Of a DNA stretch of 64,000 nucleotides, positions 54,546 through 63,130 are shown piece by piece. Positions within the stretch are counted from its first letter, which is position 1, and every line of letters starts with the position of its first letter. The notes under the pieces were generated by a model, which did not search any database, was not told the origin of the DNA, and worked only from the letters and a program-made list of their open reading frames with translations. The position numbers and the translations under genes were made by a program. This DNA is from an uncultured Aquimarina sp. (GTDB lineage Bacteria > Bacteroidota > Bacteroidia > Flavobacteriales > Flavobacteriaceae), in the NCBI GenBank assembly GCA_947501475.1, contig CANMWA010000002.1, positions 248,001-312,000 of the forward strand. The letters run 5' to 3'.

Positions 54546-55796
54546 ATGATTAAAAAATACAAACTTATTGGTCCAATTACTCAACTAATAAGTATGGCTT
54601 CATTACCTATAAAAGGGGCTCTAAAAGATGAAGAATTAATGATAATTAAAGATGCAGGTATACTTATCGAAAATGATAGAATTTATGCTATAGATAAGTT
54701 TTCTGAATTAAAAAACAAAGCAGAATCTATAGGAGCAGAAATCATTGAACTACATGCACAGCACATTTGTGTTCCGGGGTTTATTGATGCACATACTCAT
54801 ATTTGCTTTTCGGGATCTCGAGCCAACGATTATGCCATGAGAAATGCTGGCAAAACATATTTAGAAATCGCTCAATCTGGTGGTGGGATATGGGACACCG
54901 TTACGCAAACCAGAAAAGCAGAACAAAAAGAACTTACTTATGGTGTTATTAAGAGAGCTAATCTGCTATTAAAAGCTGGAATTACAACCATAGAAGTTAA
55001 AAGTGGGTATGGTTTATCTGTTGCAGAAGAACTAAAAATGTTACGTGCCATCAAGGATGCAGATAATAGCACCGAGGCAGATTTGGTTACTACTTGTCTT
55101 GCTGGTCATATGCTCCCAAAAGATTTTGACGGGGATCATAAGACTTACCTTGAATCAATAAGCAATTCTTTATTTCCAATACTTAAAGAAGAAAAACTTA
55201 CGAATCGAATTGATGCATTTATTGAAAAAAGCGCCTTCTTACCATCAGATATTTACCCTTATTTTAAAAAAGCCAAAGCTTTAGGATTTGATATCACTGT
55301 TCATGCGGATCAATTTAGTACTGGAGGTAGTGAAGTTGCTGTAAAAATTGGAGCCATAAGTGCAGATCATTTAGAAGCTAGTACAGAGGATGAAATTGAA
55401 ATGCTGGCTAATAGTAATGTAATTTCAGTAGCATTACCGGGAGCTTCAATCGGACTTGGTTGTAATTTTACACCTGCAAGAAAAATATTAGATGCCGGAG
55501 GCGCATTGGCTATCGCCAGTGATTGGAACCCTGGGTCTGCTCCTATGGGAGATTTATTAATGCAAGCTTGTATTCTAGGGACTTTTGAAAAGTTATCGAA
55601 TGCAGAAGTACTTGCAGGAATAACATACAGAGCCGCCTTAGCATTAAACCTAAAAGATAGAGGTCGTTTGATTTCAGGAATGCTAGCCGATTTTAATCTA
55701 TTTCAAACAGATCATTTTAATGAGGTCTTCTATAATCAAGGAAAACTAACTCCGTCTCAAGTATGGAAAAAAGGAGAACTAATACATCAACAATAA
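54546..55796 (+). CDS. hutI: Imidazolonepropionase
   Basis: A 416-residue amidohydrolase. The metal His pair is in IDAHTHICFSGSRANDYAMR near residue 80. ITVHADQFSTGGSEVAVKIGA near 255 and SDWNPGSAPMGDL near 325 supply the other metal ligands. Ring opening of imidazolone-propionate gives formiminoglutamate. It follows hutH by 44 bases. Length is normal. Confidence 0.93.
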   Translation: MIKKYKLIGPITQLISMASLPIKGALKDEELMIIKDAGILIENDRIYAIDKFSELKNKAESIGAEIIELHAQHICVPGFIDAHTHICFSGSRANDYAMRNAGKTYLEIAQSGGGIWDTVTQTRKAEQKELTYGVIKRANLLLKAGITTIEVKSGYGLSVAEELKMLRAIKDADNSTEADLVTTCLAGHMLPKDFDGDHKTYLESISNSLFPILKEEKLTNRIDAFIEKSAFLPSDIYPYFKKAKALGFDITVHADQFSTGGSEVAVKIGAISADHLEASTEDEIEMLANSNVISVALPGASIGLGCNFTPARKILDAGGALAIASDWNPGSAPMGDLLMQACILGTFEKLSNAEVLAGITYRAALALNLKDRGRLISGMLADFNLFQTDHFNEVFYNQGKLTPSQVWKKGELIHQQ

Positions 55797-55804
55797 TAGT
55801 GCAC

Positions 55805-57808
55805 ATGACTTTTAAAGAGCAAATACTGCAAGGAATTCCTAAAATATTACCACCAACGAAAAAACTGGATTCAAAAATAAGCCGTGCTCCAAAACGAAAA
55901 CAAATTTTATCTATTGAAGAGAAAAAATTAGCTTTGAGAAATGCGCTGAGATATTTCCCAAAAAATTGGCACGAAGAATTAGCTGAAGAATTTTTAACAG
56001 AATTGAATGAATTCGGCCGAATATACATGTATCGTTTTATTCCTGATTATCAAATGTATGCTCGCCCTATTAAAGAATACCCAGCCAAAATTAATCAAGC
56101 AGCTGGTATTATGCTAATGATCCAAAACAATCTAGATCCAGCTGTTGCTCAACACCCACAAGAACTTATCACTTATGGAGGAAATGGAGCTGTATTTCAA
56201 AACTGGGCACAATACCTGATCACAATGCAATATCTTGCAACGATGACAGAAAACCAGACATTACACCTATATTCTGGACACCCAATGGGAGTTTTTCCTT
56301 CTTCGAAAAATGCACCAAGAGTAGTAGTTACAAATGGTATGATGATTCCTAATTACTCTAAACCCGATGATTGGGAAAAATACAATGCATTAGGAGTTAC
56401 GCAATATGGTCAAATGACCGCTGGTAGCTATATGTATATTGGACCTCAAGGCATAGTGCATGGTACTACTATTACTGTAATGAATGCATTTAGAAAAACA
56501 TCAAAATTCAATGAGCCATCGGCTGGCAAAATTTTCCTAACTGCAGGCCTAGGAGGTATGAGTGGAGCTCAACCAAAAGCCGGAAATATTGCAGGATGTA
56601 TTACCGTTTGTGCAGAAGTAAATCCAGATGCTGCATACAAAAGGCATGAACAAGGTTGGGTTGATGAAATTACAGAAGATATAAATAGCTTAGTAACTAG
56701 AGTCAAAAAAGCCATAGAAGATAAAGAAATAGTTTCTATCGCATACCTAGGCAATGTTGTCGATGTGTGGGAAAAATTTTATCAAGAAAATGTATACATA
56801 AATCTTGGTTCTGATCAAACTTCGCTACATAACCCTTGGGCTGGTGGATACTATCCTGCTGGATTAAGCTATGAAGAATCTAATGAAATGATGAGTAATG
56901 ATCCAGAAACTTTTAAAGCAAAAGTACAGGAATCGCTTCGTAGGCATGCGACCGCAATTAATAAACATACTGCCAAAGGCACTTATTTCTTTGACTATGG
57001 TAATGCATTTCTTTTAGAAGCTTCTCGTGCGGGTGCAGATGTGATGGCAAAAAATAATATCGATTTTAAATACCCCTCCTATGTACAAGATATCCTAGGC
57101 CCTATGTGCTTTGATTATGGGTTTGGACCATTTAGATGGGTATGTACTTCGGGTAATCCAGAAGATCTTGATAAAACAGATCAAATTGCGCTAGAAATAC
57201 TAGAATCGATAAAAACTGAATCTCCTTCAGAAATACAACAACAAATGCAAGACAATATCACTTGGATACGAGAAGCAAAACAAAATAAACTTGTTGTGGG
57301 CTCTCAAGCTCGTATTTTATATGCAGATGCCGAAGGGCGAATAAAAATTGCAGAAGCATTTAATCAAGCCATTCAAGCTGGAAAAATTACAGCTCCTATA
57401 GTTTTAGGAAGAGATCATCATGACGTAAGTGGGACCGACTCACCGTATCGAGAAACAAGTAACATTTATGATGGAAGTAGGTTTACCGCCGATATGGCTA
57501 TCCATAATGTGATTGGTGATAGTTTTAGAGGAGCTACCTGGGTCTCTATACATAATGGTGGCGGAGTTGGTTGGGGAGAAGTTATTAATGGAGGCTTTGG
57601 ACTTTTGTTAGATGGTTCCAAAGAGGCTTCAGAAAGATTAAAATCTATGTTGTTTTATGATGTAAATAATGGGATATCACGTAGAAGTTGGGCTAGAAAT
57701 AAAGAGGCGCTATTTGCAATCAAAAGGGAAATGAAGCGCACTCCAGAATTAAACATTACTTTACCTAATTTTGTAGAAAATAACGTTTTAGATAACATCT
57801 TCGATTAA
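55805..57808 (+). CDS. hutU: Urocanate hydratase
   Basis: The frame is open from 55763 inside hutI, but I set the start at ATG 55805, eight bases after the hutI stop, giving 667 residues. Motifs: YGGNGAVFQNWAQYLI, GLGGMSGAQPKAGNIAG (NAD site), FGPFRWVCTSGNPEDL with the active Cys, and GRDHHDVSGTDSPYRETS. It adds water to urocanate with tightly bound NAD+. Usual HutU is about 550 residues; this one is of the longer type found in Bacteroidetes. It is followed by hutG after one base. Confidence 0.95.
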   Translation: MTFKEQILQGIPKILPPTKKLDSKISRAPKRKQILSIEEKKLALRNALRYFPKNWHEELAEEFLTELNEFGRIYMYRFIPDYQMYARPIKEYPAKINQAAGIMLMIQNNLDPAVAQHPQELITYGGNGAVFQNWAQYLITMQYLATMTENQTLHLYSGHPMGVFPSSKNAPRVVVTNGMMIPNYSKPDDWEKYNALGVTQYGQMTAGSYMYIGPQGIVHGTTITVMNAFRKTSKFNEPSAGKIFLTAGLGGMSGAQPKAGNIAGCITVCAEVNPDAAYKRHEQGWVDEITEDINSLVTRVKKAIEDKEIVSIAYLGNVVDVWEKFYQENVYINLGSDQTSLHNPWAGGYYPAGLSYEESNEMMSNDPETFKAKVQESLRRHATAINKHTAKGTYFFDYGNAFLLEASRAGADVMAKNNIDFKYPSYVQDILGPMCFDYGFGPFRWVCTSGNPEDLDKTDQIALEILESIKTESPSEIQQQMQDNITWIREAKQNKLVVGSQARILYADAEGRIKIAEAFNQAIQAGKITAPIVLGRDHHDVSGTDSPYRETSNIYDGSRFTADMAIHNVIGDSFRGATWVSIHNGGGVGWGEVINGGFGLLLDGSKEASERLKSMLFYDVNNGISRRSWARNKEALFAIKREMKRTPELNITLPNFVENNVLDNIFD

Positions 57809-57809
57809 A

Positions 57810-58769
57810 ATGAAGAATTATAAAAAACCAAATAAAAACCTATGGAGTGGTCGTTTATCAAATAACCAATTATACCTACATGAAATAATATCTTGCATAG
57901 ATCTAGAAAATGAAACGTTACAAAAAAAGAAAGAACACTCTTTTGCTATTTTAGGATACTCATGTGATGAAGGCGTACGAAGAAATCATGGAAGAGTTGG
58001 TGCAGCCGATGGTCCTGATATGATTCGAAAAATGTTAGCCCCGCTTTCTAATCATTTTAATAATCAGTTTGAAATATTAGATATCGGAAATATTACGTGT
58101 AAAGAAGGTAATCTAGAAGCTACACAAGATCAAACATCTTATTGTATTGCATCATTACTTGATCATAACATATTTCCAATTGTATTGGGTGGCGGTCATG
58201 ATCTTGCCTATGCTCATTATAACGGAATAAAAAAACAATATTCAGACAAAACCATCGGAATTATAAATCTGGATGCACATTTTGATCTAAGAAAAGTAGA
58301 TCAAGAAGGAAACTCTGGTACTCCTTTTTTTCAGATTGCTAAAGAAAATGATGTTTTTAAATATTTGTGCCTGGGAATTCAAAAAGCCACTAACAATCGT
58401 GAATTGTTTGAAATAGCAGACTCACTAGAAGTCGATTATATACTGAACGATGAGTTCAATATTGAAAATAATCATAAAGTTTTAGCAATACTTAGTGATT
58501 TTATTACATCTGTAGACCATGTTTATCTTACCATTGATCTTGATGGGTTTTCTTCGGCTTATGCACCGGGGGTGAGTGCACCATCGCCTTTAGGATTCTC
58601 TACAGCTATTGTAATAAAAACTATAGAAAAAATCTGCAAATCTAATAAGCTAATCAGTGTAGATTTGGTTGAACTTAATCCAAAATATGATATTGATAAT
58701 AGTACAGCTCGATTAGCATCGCGCTTAATATATCAAATCATAAACTACTTAAATGTAGGTAAGTTTTAG
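57810..58769 (+). CDS. hutG: Formimidoylglutamase
   Basis: A 319-residue arginase-family protein with the manganese motifs GGGHDLAYAH near residue 129, NLDAHFDLR near 152 and TIDLDGFSSAYAPGVSAPSP near 244. In this operon it should hydrolyse formiminoglutamate to glutamate and formamide, the last Hut step. Agmatinase is the alternative for the fold but the context decides for Hut. No histidine permease follows. Confidence 0.9.
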   Translation: MKNYKKPNKNLWSGRLSNNQLYLHEIISCIDLENETLQKKKEHSFAILGYSCDEGVRRNHGRVGAADGPDMIRKMLAPLSNHFNNQFEILDIGNITCKEGNLEATQDQTSYCIASLLDHNIFPIVLGGGHDLAYAHYNGIKKQYSDKTIGIINLDAHFDLRKVDQEGNSGTPFFQIAKENDVFKYLCLGIQKATNNRELFEIADSLEVDYILNDEFNIENNHKVLAILSDFITSVDHVYLTIDLDGFSSAYAPGVSAPSPLGFSTAIVIKTIEKICKSNKLISVDLVELNPKYDIDNSTARLASRLIYQIINYLNVGKF

Positions 58770-58856
58770 GGCAAAAAAACTACAAAATTCAAATCTACAA
58801 TGATTATTATCTAATATTCTTATTCAAGAATACGGTATCATGTTTTTAATCTAAAA

Positions 58857-58880
58857 AGGGATTACCAGAAAATAATCCCT
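58857..58880 (-). terminator. Terminator of a minus-strand small RNA or peptide unit
   Basis: On the minus strand, AGGGATTA, eight bases, TAATCCCT, then a T run (TTTTTAG). On the plus strand no T run follows, so the orientation is minus. It lies 45 bases after the short ORF ending at 58926. Confidence 0.7.
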
Positions 58881-58925
58881 CTGATAGATTTAAAAAACAC
58901 AAACCCAAAATTTACTATATCTCTA

Positions 58926-59024
58926 TTACTTACGAATCGCATAACTTGAAGCTTGAGGAAGTTCTCTTAAAAAATTTACAACACTTGTAAAATTCAATCC
59001 TAAAATGGAAAATAAACTATTCAT
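58926..59024 (-). CDS. Short ORF, 32 residues, possible peptide or sRNA gene
   Basis: ATG at 59022-59024 and TAA at 58926-58928 bound a frame starting MNSLFSILGLNFTSVV and ending in a basic A-S-S-Y-A-I-R-K. It is amphipathic in its first half. The short length alone would not support it, but the promoter and terminator around it on the same strand do. Equally the transcript could be a non-coding RNA of about 190-200 bases. I know no matching family. Confidence 0.45.
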   Translation of the reverse strand: MNSLFSILGLNFTSVVNFLRELPQASSYAIRK

Positions 59025-59052
59025 GACTGTGTGATTTAAGGTTATTTGGTAC

Positions 59053-59083
59053 CAAAATAGTTAGTTATCAACAATAAACCAAA
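59053..59083 (-). promoter_or_regulatory. Promoter of the minus-strand small unit
   Basis: On the minus strand TTTG (59080-59083) is followed after 20 bases by TATTTTG (59053-59059), one base shorter than TAnnTTTG. The start would be about 22 bases before the ATG at 59024. Confidence 0.5.
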
Positions 59084-59363
59084 TAAAATGTTTATTATTT
59101 GTTAATAATTTGTTGAAAAGTATTTTTTATTAGTTATAATACACAAAATATTAATTATTATATATTTAATGTAATCAAAAACCTACTTTAATTGTTAATA
59201 ACTATGTTAACAACTCTGATTTATACCATGAATAGCGAGATCTGATTATTAACAGTTTGCCCAAAAAGGCTTAAAATCAAAAAATTAGCACAAAAATTAG
59301 CAGTTTAGCACCTATAAGTCTTTTACAAAAAAAACTGAATTCAATAAAAAGAAAGCAAACTAC

Positions 59364-59397
59364 TTTGTTAGTAACACCTCATGTTTTACCTAAATTG
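59364..59397 (+). promoter_or_regulatory. Weak promoter for the 160-residue hypothetical gene
   Basis: TTTG (59364-59367), 23 bases, TAAATTG (59391-59397). The ATG at 59403 is so close that the transcript would be nearly leaderless. Tentative. Confidence 0.25.
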
Positions 59398-59402
59398 CAA
59401 TC

Positions 59403-59885
59403 ATGAAAACTGCCAGCGCTAGAGAACTTAAAAATGAATTAGCACATCGTTCTGAAGAAGAACTTATAGAACTATGTCTTCGATTATCGAGATTTAAAAA
59501 AGAAAATAAAGAATTGCTCACCTACTTATTATTTGAGTCTACTCATGAAGAAGGATATATAGAAAGTATAAAAAGTGAAGTCGATGATCAGTTTGAGATT
59601 ATTAACACTGATTCTTATCACTATATCAAAAAAAGTATACGCAAAATCTTACGTAGTGTAAAAAAATATATTCGATACTCTAAGAACAAAGAGACCGAAG
59701 TAGAACTACTACTCTATTTTTGTAAAGTATTAAAAAACTATACCCCATATATTCAAAATAATTCGGTGCTACAAACTATATTATATAGAGAGGTCTCTAG
59801 TGTAAAAAAGAAAGTAAAACTACTACACGAAGATTTACAATATGATTACGAATTAGAGTTAGAATCTCTTGATGTTATGAATTAG
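59403..59885 (+). CDS. Hypothetical protein, helical
   Basis: I do not recognise this 160-residue protein. It is strongly helical and charged: a start TASARELKNELAHRSEEELIELCLRLSRFKKENKELL, then HYIKKSIRKILRSVKKYIRYSKNKETEVELLLYF and an acidic end (HEDLQYDYELELESL). No signal peptide or membrane helix. The stop overlaps the convergent hydrolase gene by 11 bases. It is likely real on length, coding character and start. Confidence 0.7.
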   Translation: MKTASARELKNELAHRSEEELIELCLRLSRFKKENKELLTYLLFESTHEEGYIESIKSEVDDQFEIINTDSYHYIKKSIRKILRSVKKYIRYSKNKETEVELLLYFCKVLKNYTPYIQNNSVLQTILYREVSSVKKKVKLLHEDLQYDYELELESLDVMN

Positions 59886-60699
59886 TTTGTATCCAATTCG
59901 TTATCGTAGTTAACAATCTTTCTTTTTCTAAATCATTATGTAATTCATGGTATCCCTTATCAAACAACACGAGATTTGCTAAGCTTGCTTTTTCGGCAAA
60001 TTCTTGGGTAGCAGTATAATCAATTAGTTGGTCATCGGTCCCATGAGCCAATAACACAGGTTTTTCTAATGTTGCAGCATTATCTATAGCCCATGTTCCA
60101 GCTTCTATGATAGGAAATGAAAAATTAGGACTAATTTTATCGTGAATTAATGGGTCATTGCGATATTTCTCAACCTCATCGGGTATTCTAGATATAGATT
60201 CTGCTTCCAGTCCAGAAGGAAGCGTCACCGATGGCGCTATTTTTTGTAACAACCTACCCATTGTCATTTTCCAGGCAGGTGGTTGAAATGCCAAACGTAA
60301 AAATGGACTTGTCAATACGGCACCTTCAATATTGGGTTTGTTTCTAAGCAAGTAGTTAATCACGAGATTACCTCCCATACTATGCCCATATAAAAACACA
60401 GGAAGGTTATCTGAAAGTTCTTTTGTTTTGGACAACATGATATCCATAACTTCCATCAAGGATGTATAACTTGGGCAATGACCTCTTTTACCACTACTTT
60501 GACCATGTCCGAAATTATCATAGGTGATCACCCCAATATGTTTTGCTAACAACTCTGGAATTACATACTGTGCATATCGAGAAGAATGCTCCCCCATCCC
60601 ATGCACTAACAGTATCATAGCTTTGCAGTCATTAGGCATCCAATACTGACCAAAAAGTTTGTATTTCTTATATTCAAAAAAGAATTCTTGATGTTTCAT
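59875..60699 (-). CDS. Alpha/beta hydrolase, monoacylglycerol-lipase-like
   Basis: A 274-residue alpha/beta hydrolase. LLVHGMGEHSSRYAQYVIPELL near residue 31 is the oxyanion region, the nucleophile elbow is FLYGHSMGGNLVINYLL near 105 and the Asp/His pair is in LLAHGTDDQLIDY near 217 and KGYHELHND near 245. This layout is like monoglyceride lipase/lysophospholipase. It lies 96 bases from the MaoC-family gene on the same strand but may be separately transcribed. Confidence 0.9.
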   Translation of the reverse strand: MKHQEFFFEYKKYKLFGQYWMPNDCKAMILLVHGMGEHSSRYAQYVIPELLAKHIGVITYDNFGHGQSSGKRGHCPSYTSLMEVMDIMLSKTKELSDNLPVFLYGHSMGGNLVINYLLRNKPNIEGAVLTSPFLRLAFQPPAWKMTMGRLLQKIAPSVTLPSGLEAESISRIPDEVEKYRNDPLIHDKISPNFSFPIIEAGTWAIDNAATLEKPVLLAHGTDDQLIDYTATQEFAEKASLANLVLFDKGYHELHNDLEKERLLTTITNWIQTNS

Positions 60700-60795
60700 A
60701 CGTAACCAACTTTATACATAAAACCAAGTTTAAATATACTATTTAAAATATCAGTTATTACAAAGATGTTTCAATGCGGTATATGTAGATTAAAC

Positions 60796-61263
60796 CTATC
60801 CTTCAAATAACAAAGAAATAAACTCTGCTACACAGGCTGGTTTTTCTATGCCTTTTATTTCAAGAGTACAATTCCAAGTGATTTTTATACCGTTTTCAGC
60901 ATAGGGTTCTATATTTTGAATACTACCATGCAATCGCAATAGACTATCTACTGGTACCGGGTGCGGAAACCGAACTTTGTTTAACCCATAATTTACTCCC
61001 ATCACGGCACTTTCTACATCAATAAGATCCATTAGCATCTTTGAGAGCAAGGATATAGATAAAAAACCATGCGCGATTGTCTTTTTAAAAGGTGATTCTT
61101 TCTTGGCTCGTTCAACATCTACATGTACCCACTGAAAATCCTGTGTAGTTTCTGCAAATGCATTAATCATCTCTTGGGTAACAGCAATCCACTCTCCTGT
61201 TGGCAAGGGTTTCCCAACATGGGTTCTAAACTCTTCAAGGTTTTTGCAAATAAGTTGGTTCAT
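60796..61263 (-). CDS. MaoC-family dehydratase/hydratase
   Basis: The frame extends to 61362, but I set the start at ATG 61261-61263, giving 155 residues: MNQLICKNLEEFRTHVGKPL. Upstream residues come from a dispersed repeat (61311-61337) and are not family-like. The hot-dog motif FQWVHVDVERAKKESPFKKTIAHGFL near residue 47-72 has the catalytic Asp/His of R-specific enoyl hydratases. It hydrates enoyl-CoA. The upstream neighbour is a FabG-like SDR, supporting an acyl-CoA pathway. Confidence 0.88.
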   Translation of the reverse strand: MNQLICKNLEEFRTHVGKPLPTGEWIAVTQEMINAFAETTQDFQWVHVDVERAKKESPFKKTIAHGFLSISLLSKMLMDLIDVESAVMGVNYGLNKVRFPHPVPVDSLLRLHGSIQNIEPYAENGIKITWNCTLEIKGIEKPACVAEFISLLFEG

Positions 61264-61310
61264 TGATTTTGTTTTTTTGTTGTTGTCACGTTTTAAACAC
61301 TGTTTTACCT

Positions 61311-61337
61311 CACCCTTCGAGAGCCTCAGGGTTCGAG
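61311..61337. repeat. Dispersed short repeat of the CCCTTCGA-AGGG type
   Basis: CCCTTCGAGAGCCTCAGGG (61313-61331) with flanking TTCGAG copies. This resembles the small interspersed element with core CTTCGACAAGCTCAGG seen in many genomes. It interrupts the space before the MaoC gene and generates a false N-terminal extension when translated (TRTLRLSKGEV). It has an imperfect inverted layout. Only one copy in this window. Confidence 0.5.
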
Positions 61338-61378
61338 TAACATTAATCTTCGAATATCTCACACCTCATCCCTGACTT

Positions 61379-62116
61379 CTATCTCGATATTCCTCCATCA
61401 ATCGTTAGACAAATCCCAGAAACATAAGATGCTTCGTCTGATGCCAGGTACAAGTATCCATAAGCAATATCTATAGGTATAGCTGCTTTTTGTAGCGGTA
61501 TTTGTGATTTGATACCGTCTAGATGTTCTTTTGGTATCTGTTCTGTCATTTCTGTAAGTGTAAAACCTGGTGCTAAAGCATTAGCCGTGATTCCATATTT
61601 ACCCAATTCCATAGTCCAGGTTTTTGACATTGCGATTACTCCCGCTTTTGTTGCTGCATAATTAGTTTGCCCAAAATTACCTCGTAAACCAACATTAGAA
61701 GCCGCAGAAACAATTCGCCCATAACCTGCATCTTTCATATACTGTGAAACAACTTGAGTGCACAGAAATACACCTTTAAGATTTACATCAATAACAGCAT
61801 CCCATTCTGCTTCACTCATTTTATGTAATGTTCGATCTTTAGTAATTCCTGCATTATTAATTAGAATATCAATCTTTCCATATTTAGCATGAATTCTTTG
61901 AGCTTCTGCTTCAATTGCTGCTTTATCGGTTACAGAAATCTTAGTAAATTCGGCAACATTACCATTAGCAATAATCTCTTTCATAGTATTTTCACCTTCG
62001 GGTAAAAGATCCCAAATGATTACTGTCGCTCCTTCTTTTGCAAATAATATTGAAACGGCCTTACCTATTCCTCTGGCACCACCAGTTACTATCGCTACTT
62101 TATTTTTTAGTCTCAT
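61379..62116 (-). CDS. FabG-like 3-oxoacyl reductase (SDR)
   Basis: A 245-residue SDR with TGGARGIG at residues 11-18, NNAG near 85, Ser at SAASNVGLRG near 138 and the YAATK active motif near 152. Length and motifs match 3-oxoacyl-ACP or -CoA reductases. It reduces a 3-keto group with NADPH. It precedes the MaoC-family gene in the operon (115 bases from the chosen start) and follows the quinone oxidoreductase gene by 25 bases. A second, non-housekeeping copy is likely. Confidence 0.9.
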   Translation of the reverse strand: MRLKNKVAIVTGGARGIGKAVSILFAKEGATVIIWDLLPEGENTMKEIIANGNVAEFTKISVTDKAAIEAEAQRIHAKYGKIDILINNAGITKDRTLHKMSEAEWDAVIDVNLKGVFLCTQVVSQYMKDAGYGRIVSAASNVGLRGNFGQTNYAATKAGVIAMSKTWTMELGKYGITANALAPGFTLTEMTEQIPKEHLDGIKSQIPLQKAAIPIDIAYGYLYLASDEASYVSGICLTIDGGISR

Positions 62117-62141
62117 TTATTTTATTTTTATGAGTTTTATG

Positions 62142-63119
62142 CTATGAACATTCAATAACAGCTTTTCCTTTAACTTCTCTATTCATCATATCTTCTAATG
62201 CTCCAGATGCTTCTCCTAGAGGGTATACCTTATGAATATGTGGCTTCAGTTTTCCTTCACCATACCATTGCATCAACTCCATGGTATTTTGCATATTTTT
62301 TTTAGGTGTTTTCATCGCAAAACTTCCCCAAAAAACTCCTACAATGGCGCACCCTTTTAATAGCGCAAGATTAAGTGGTATTTTAGGTATTTCGCCTGCA
62401 GCAAAACCTACTACTAGATAACGGCCTTCCCAAGCCATACCACGAATAGCAGCTTCAGAATATGTTCCTCCTACTGGATCATAGACTACGTCTACACCTT
62501 TTCCTTCTGTAAGTTCTTTAATTCTCGTTTTTAGATCTTCTGTAGTATAATTAATCACCTCATCGGCACCAAATTCTTTGCACAGTTCTAGTTTTTCATT
62601 AGAAGAAGCTGCAGCAATAACTTTAGCCCCCATAAGCTTACCCAACTCAACAGCTGCTAAACCAACTCCTCCAGAAGCTCCTAATACTAAAAGTGTTTCG
62701 TCTTCAAGAAGCTTTGCTCTATCTTTTAATGCATGGTAAGAAGTACCATACGCCATCATAAAAGATGCAGCAATCGGGAACTGCATCATAGGGGGTTTCT
62801 TAAAACATGCATTCCCAGGAACGATAACCTCTTCGGCATAACCGCCGTGCATCACAAACCCAAAGACTTCATCTCCGGGTTTTACATGATTAATATCGGA
62901 TCCTACCTCTTTAACAACACCTGCAATATCACTACCTGGTGTAAAAGGCAATTCTGGTTTAAATTGATATAATCCTTGGATGATTAAGGTATCTGGAAAG
63001 TTAACTCCGCAAGCCTTCACTTGCACAACAACTTCTTTTGCTTTGGGTTTAGGGCTCTCTATCTCTTCAAGAACAAGGCTTGAAGGTGGGCCGAATTGTT
63101 TGCATACTATTGCTTTCAT
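62142..63119 (-). CDS. NADPH:quinone oxidoreductase family protein (MDR)
   Basis: The product (about 325 residues, start at the second Met) is a zinc-free medium-chain dehydrogenase of the quinone-oxidoreductase branch. FTPGSDIAGVVKEVG near residue 60 and LVLGASGGVGLAAVELGKLMGAKVI near 145 (NADPH motif) are the family blocks. It reduces quinones or enone-type compounds. It shares a strand and near-contiguity with the partial oxidoreductase upstream (8 bases to the ATG at 63122). Confidence 0.88.
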   Translation of the reverse strand: MKAIVCKQFGPPSSLVLEEIESPKPKAKEVVVQVKACGVNFPDTLIIQGLYQFKPELPFTPGSDIAGVVKEVGSDINHVKPGDEVFGFVMHGGYAEEVIVPGNACFKKPPMMQFPIAASFMMAYGTSYHALKDRAKLLEDETLLVLGASGGVGLAAVELGKLMGAKVIAAASSNEKLELCKEFGADEVINYTTEDLKTRIKELTEGKGVDVVYDPVGGTYSEAAIRGMAWEGRYLVVGFAAGEIPKIPLNLALLKGCAIVGVFWGSFAMKTPKKNMQNTMELMQWYGEGKLKPHIHKVYPLGEASGALEDMMNREVKGKAVIECS

Positions 63120-63130
63120 CATTTCAAGAA

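Larger units (their letters stand above)
58770..59402. other. Intergenic region, 633 bases
   Basis: AT-rich. It carries a minus-strand unit (promoter 59053-59083, short ORF 58926-59024, hairpin 58857-58880) and a possible plus-strand promoter for the gene at 59403. The remainder (about 59090-59360) shows nothing I can name. Confidence 0.5.

Noticed and set aside
55763..55804. Longer start for urocanate hydratase inside hutI
   Set aside because: It would overlap the end of hutI by 34 bases and adds residues unlike HutU; the ATG at 55805 gives clean spacing after the hutI stop.
61264..61362. N-terminal extension of the MaoC-family protein
   Set aside because: It is translated from a dispersed repeat and is not like the family; the ATG at 61261-61263 gives a normal length.
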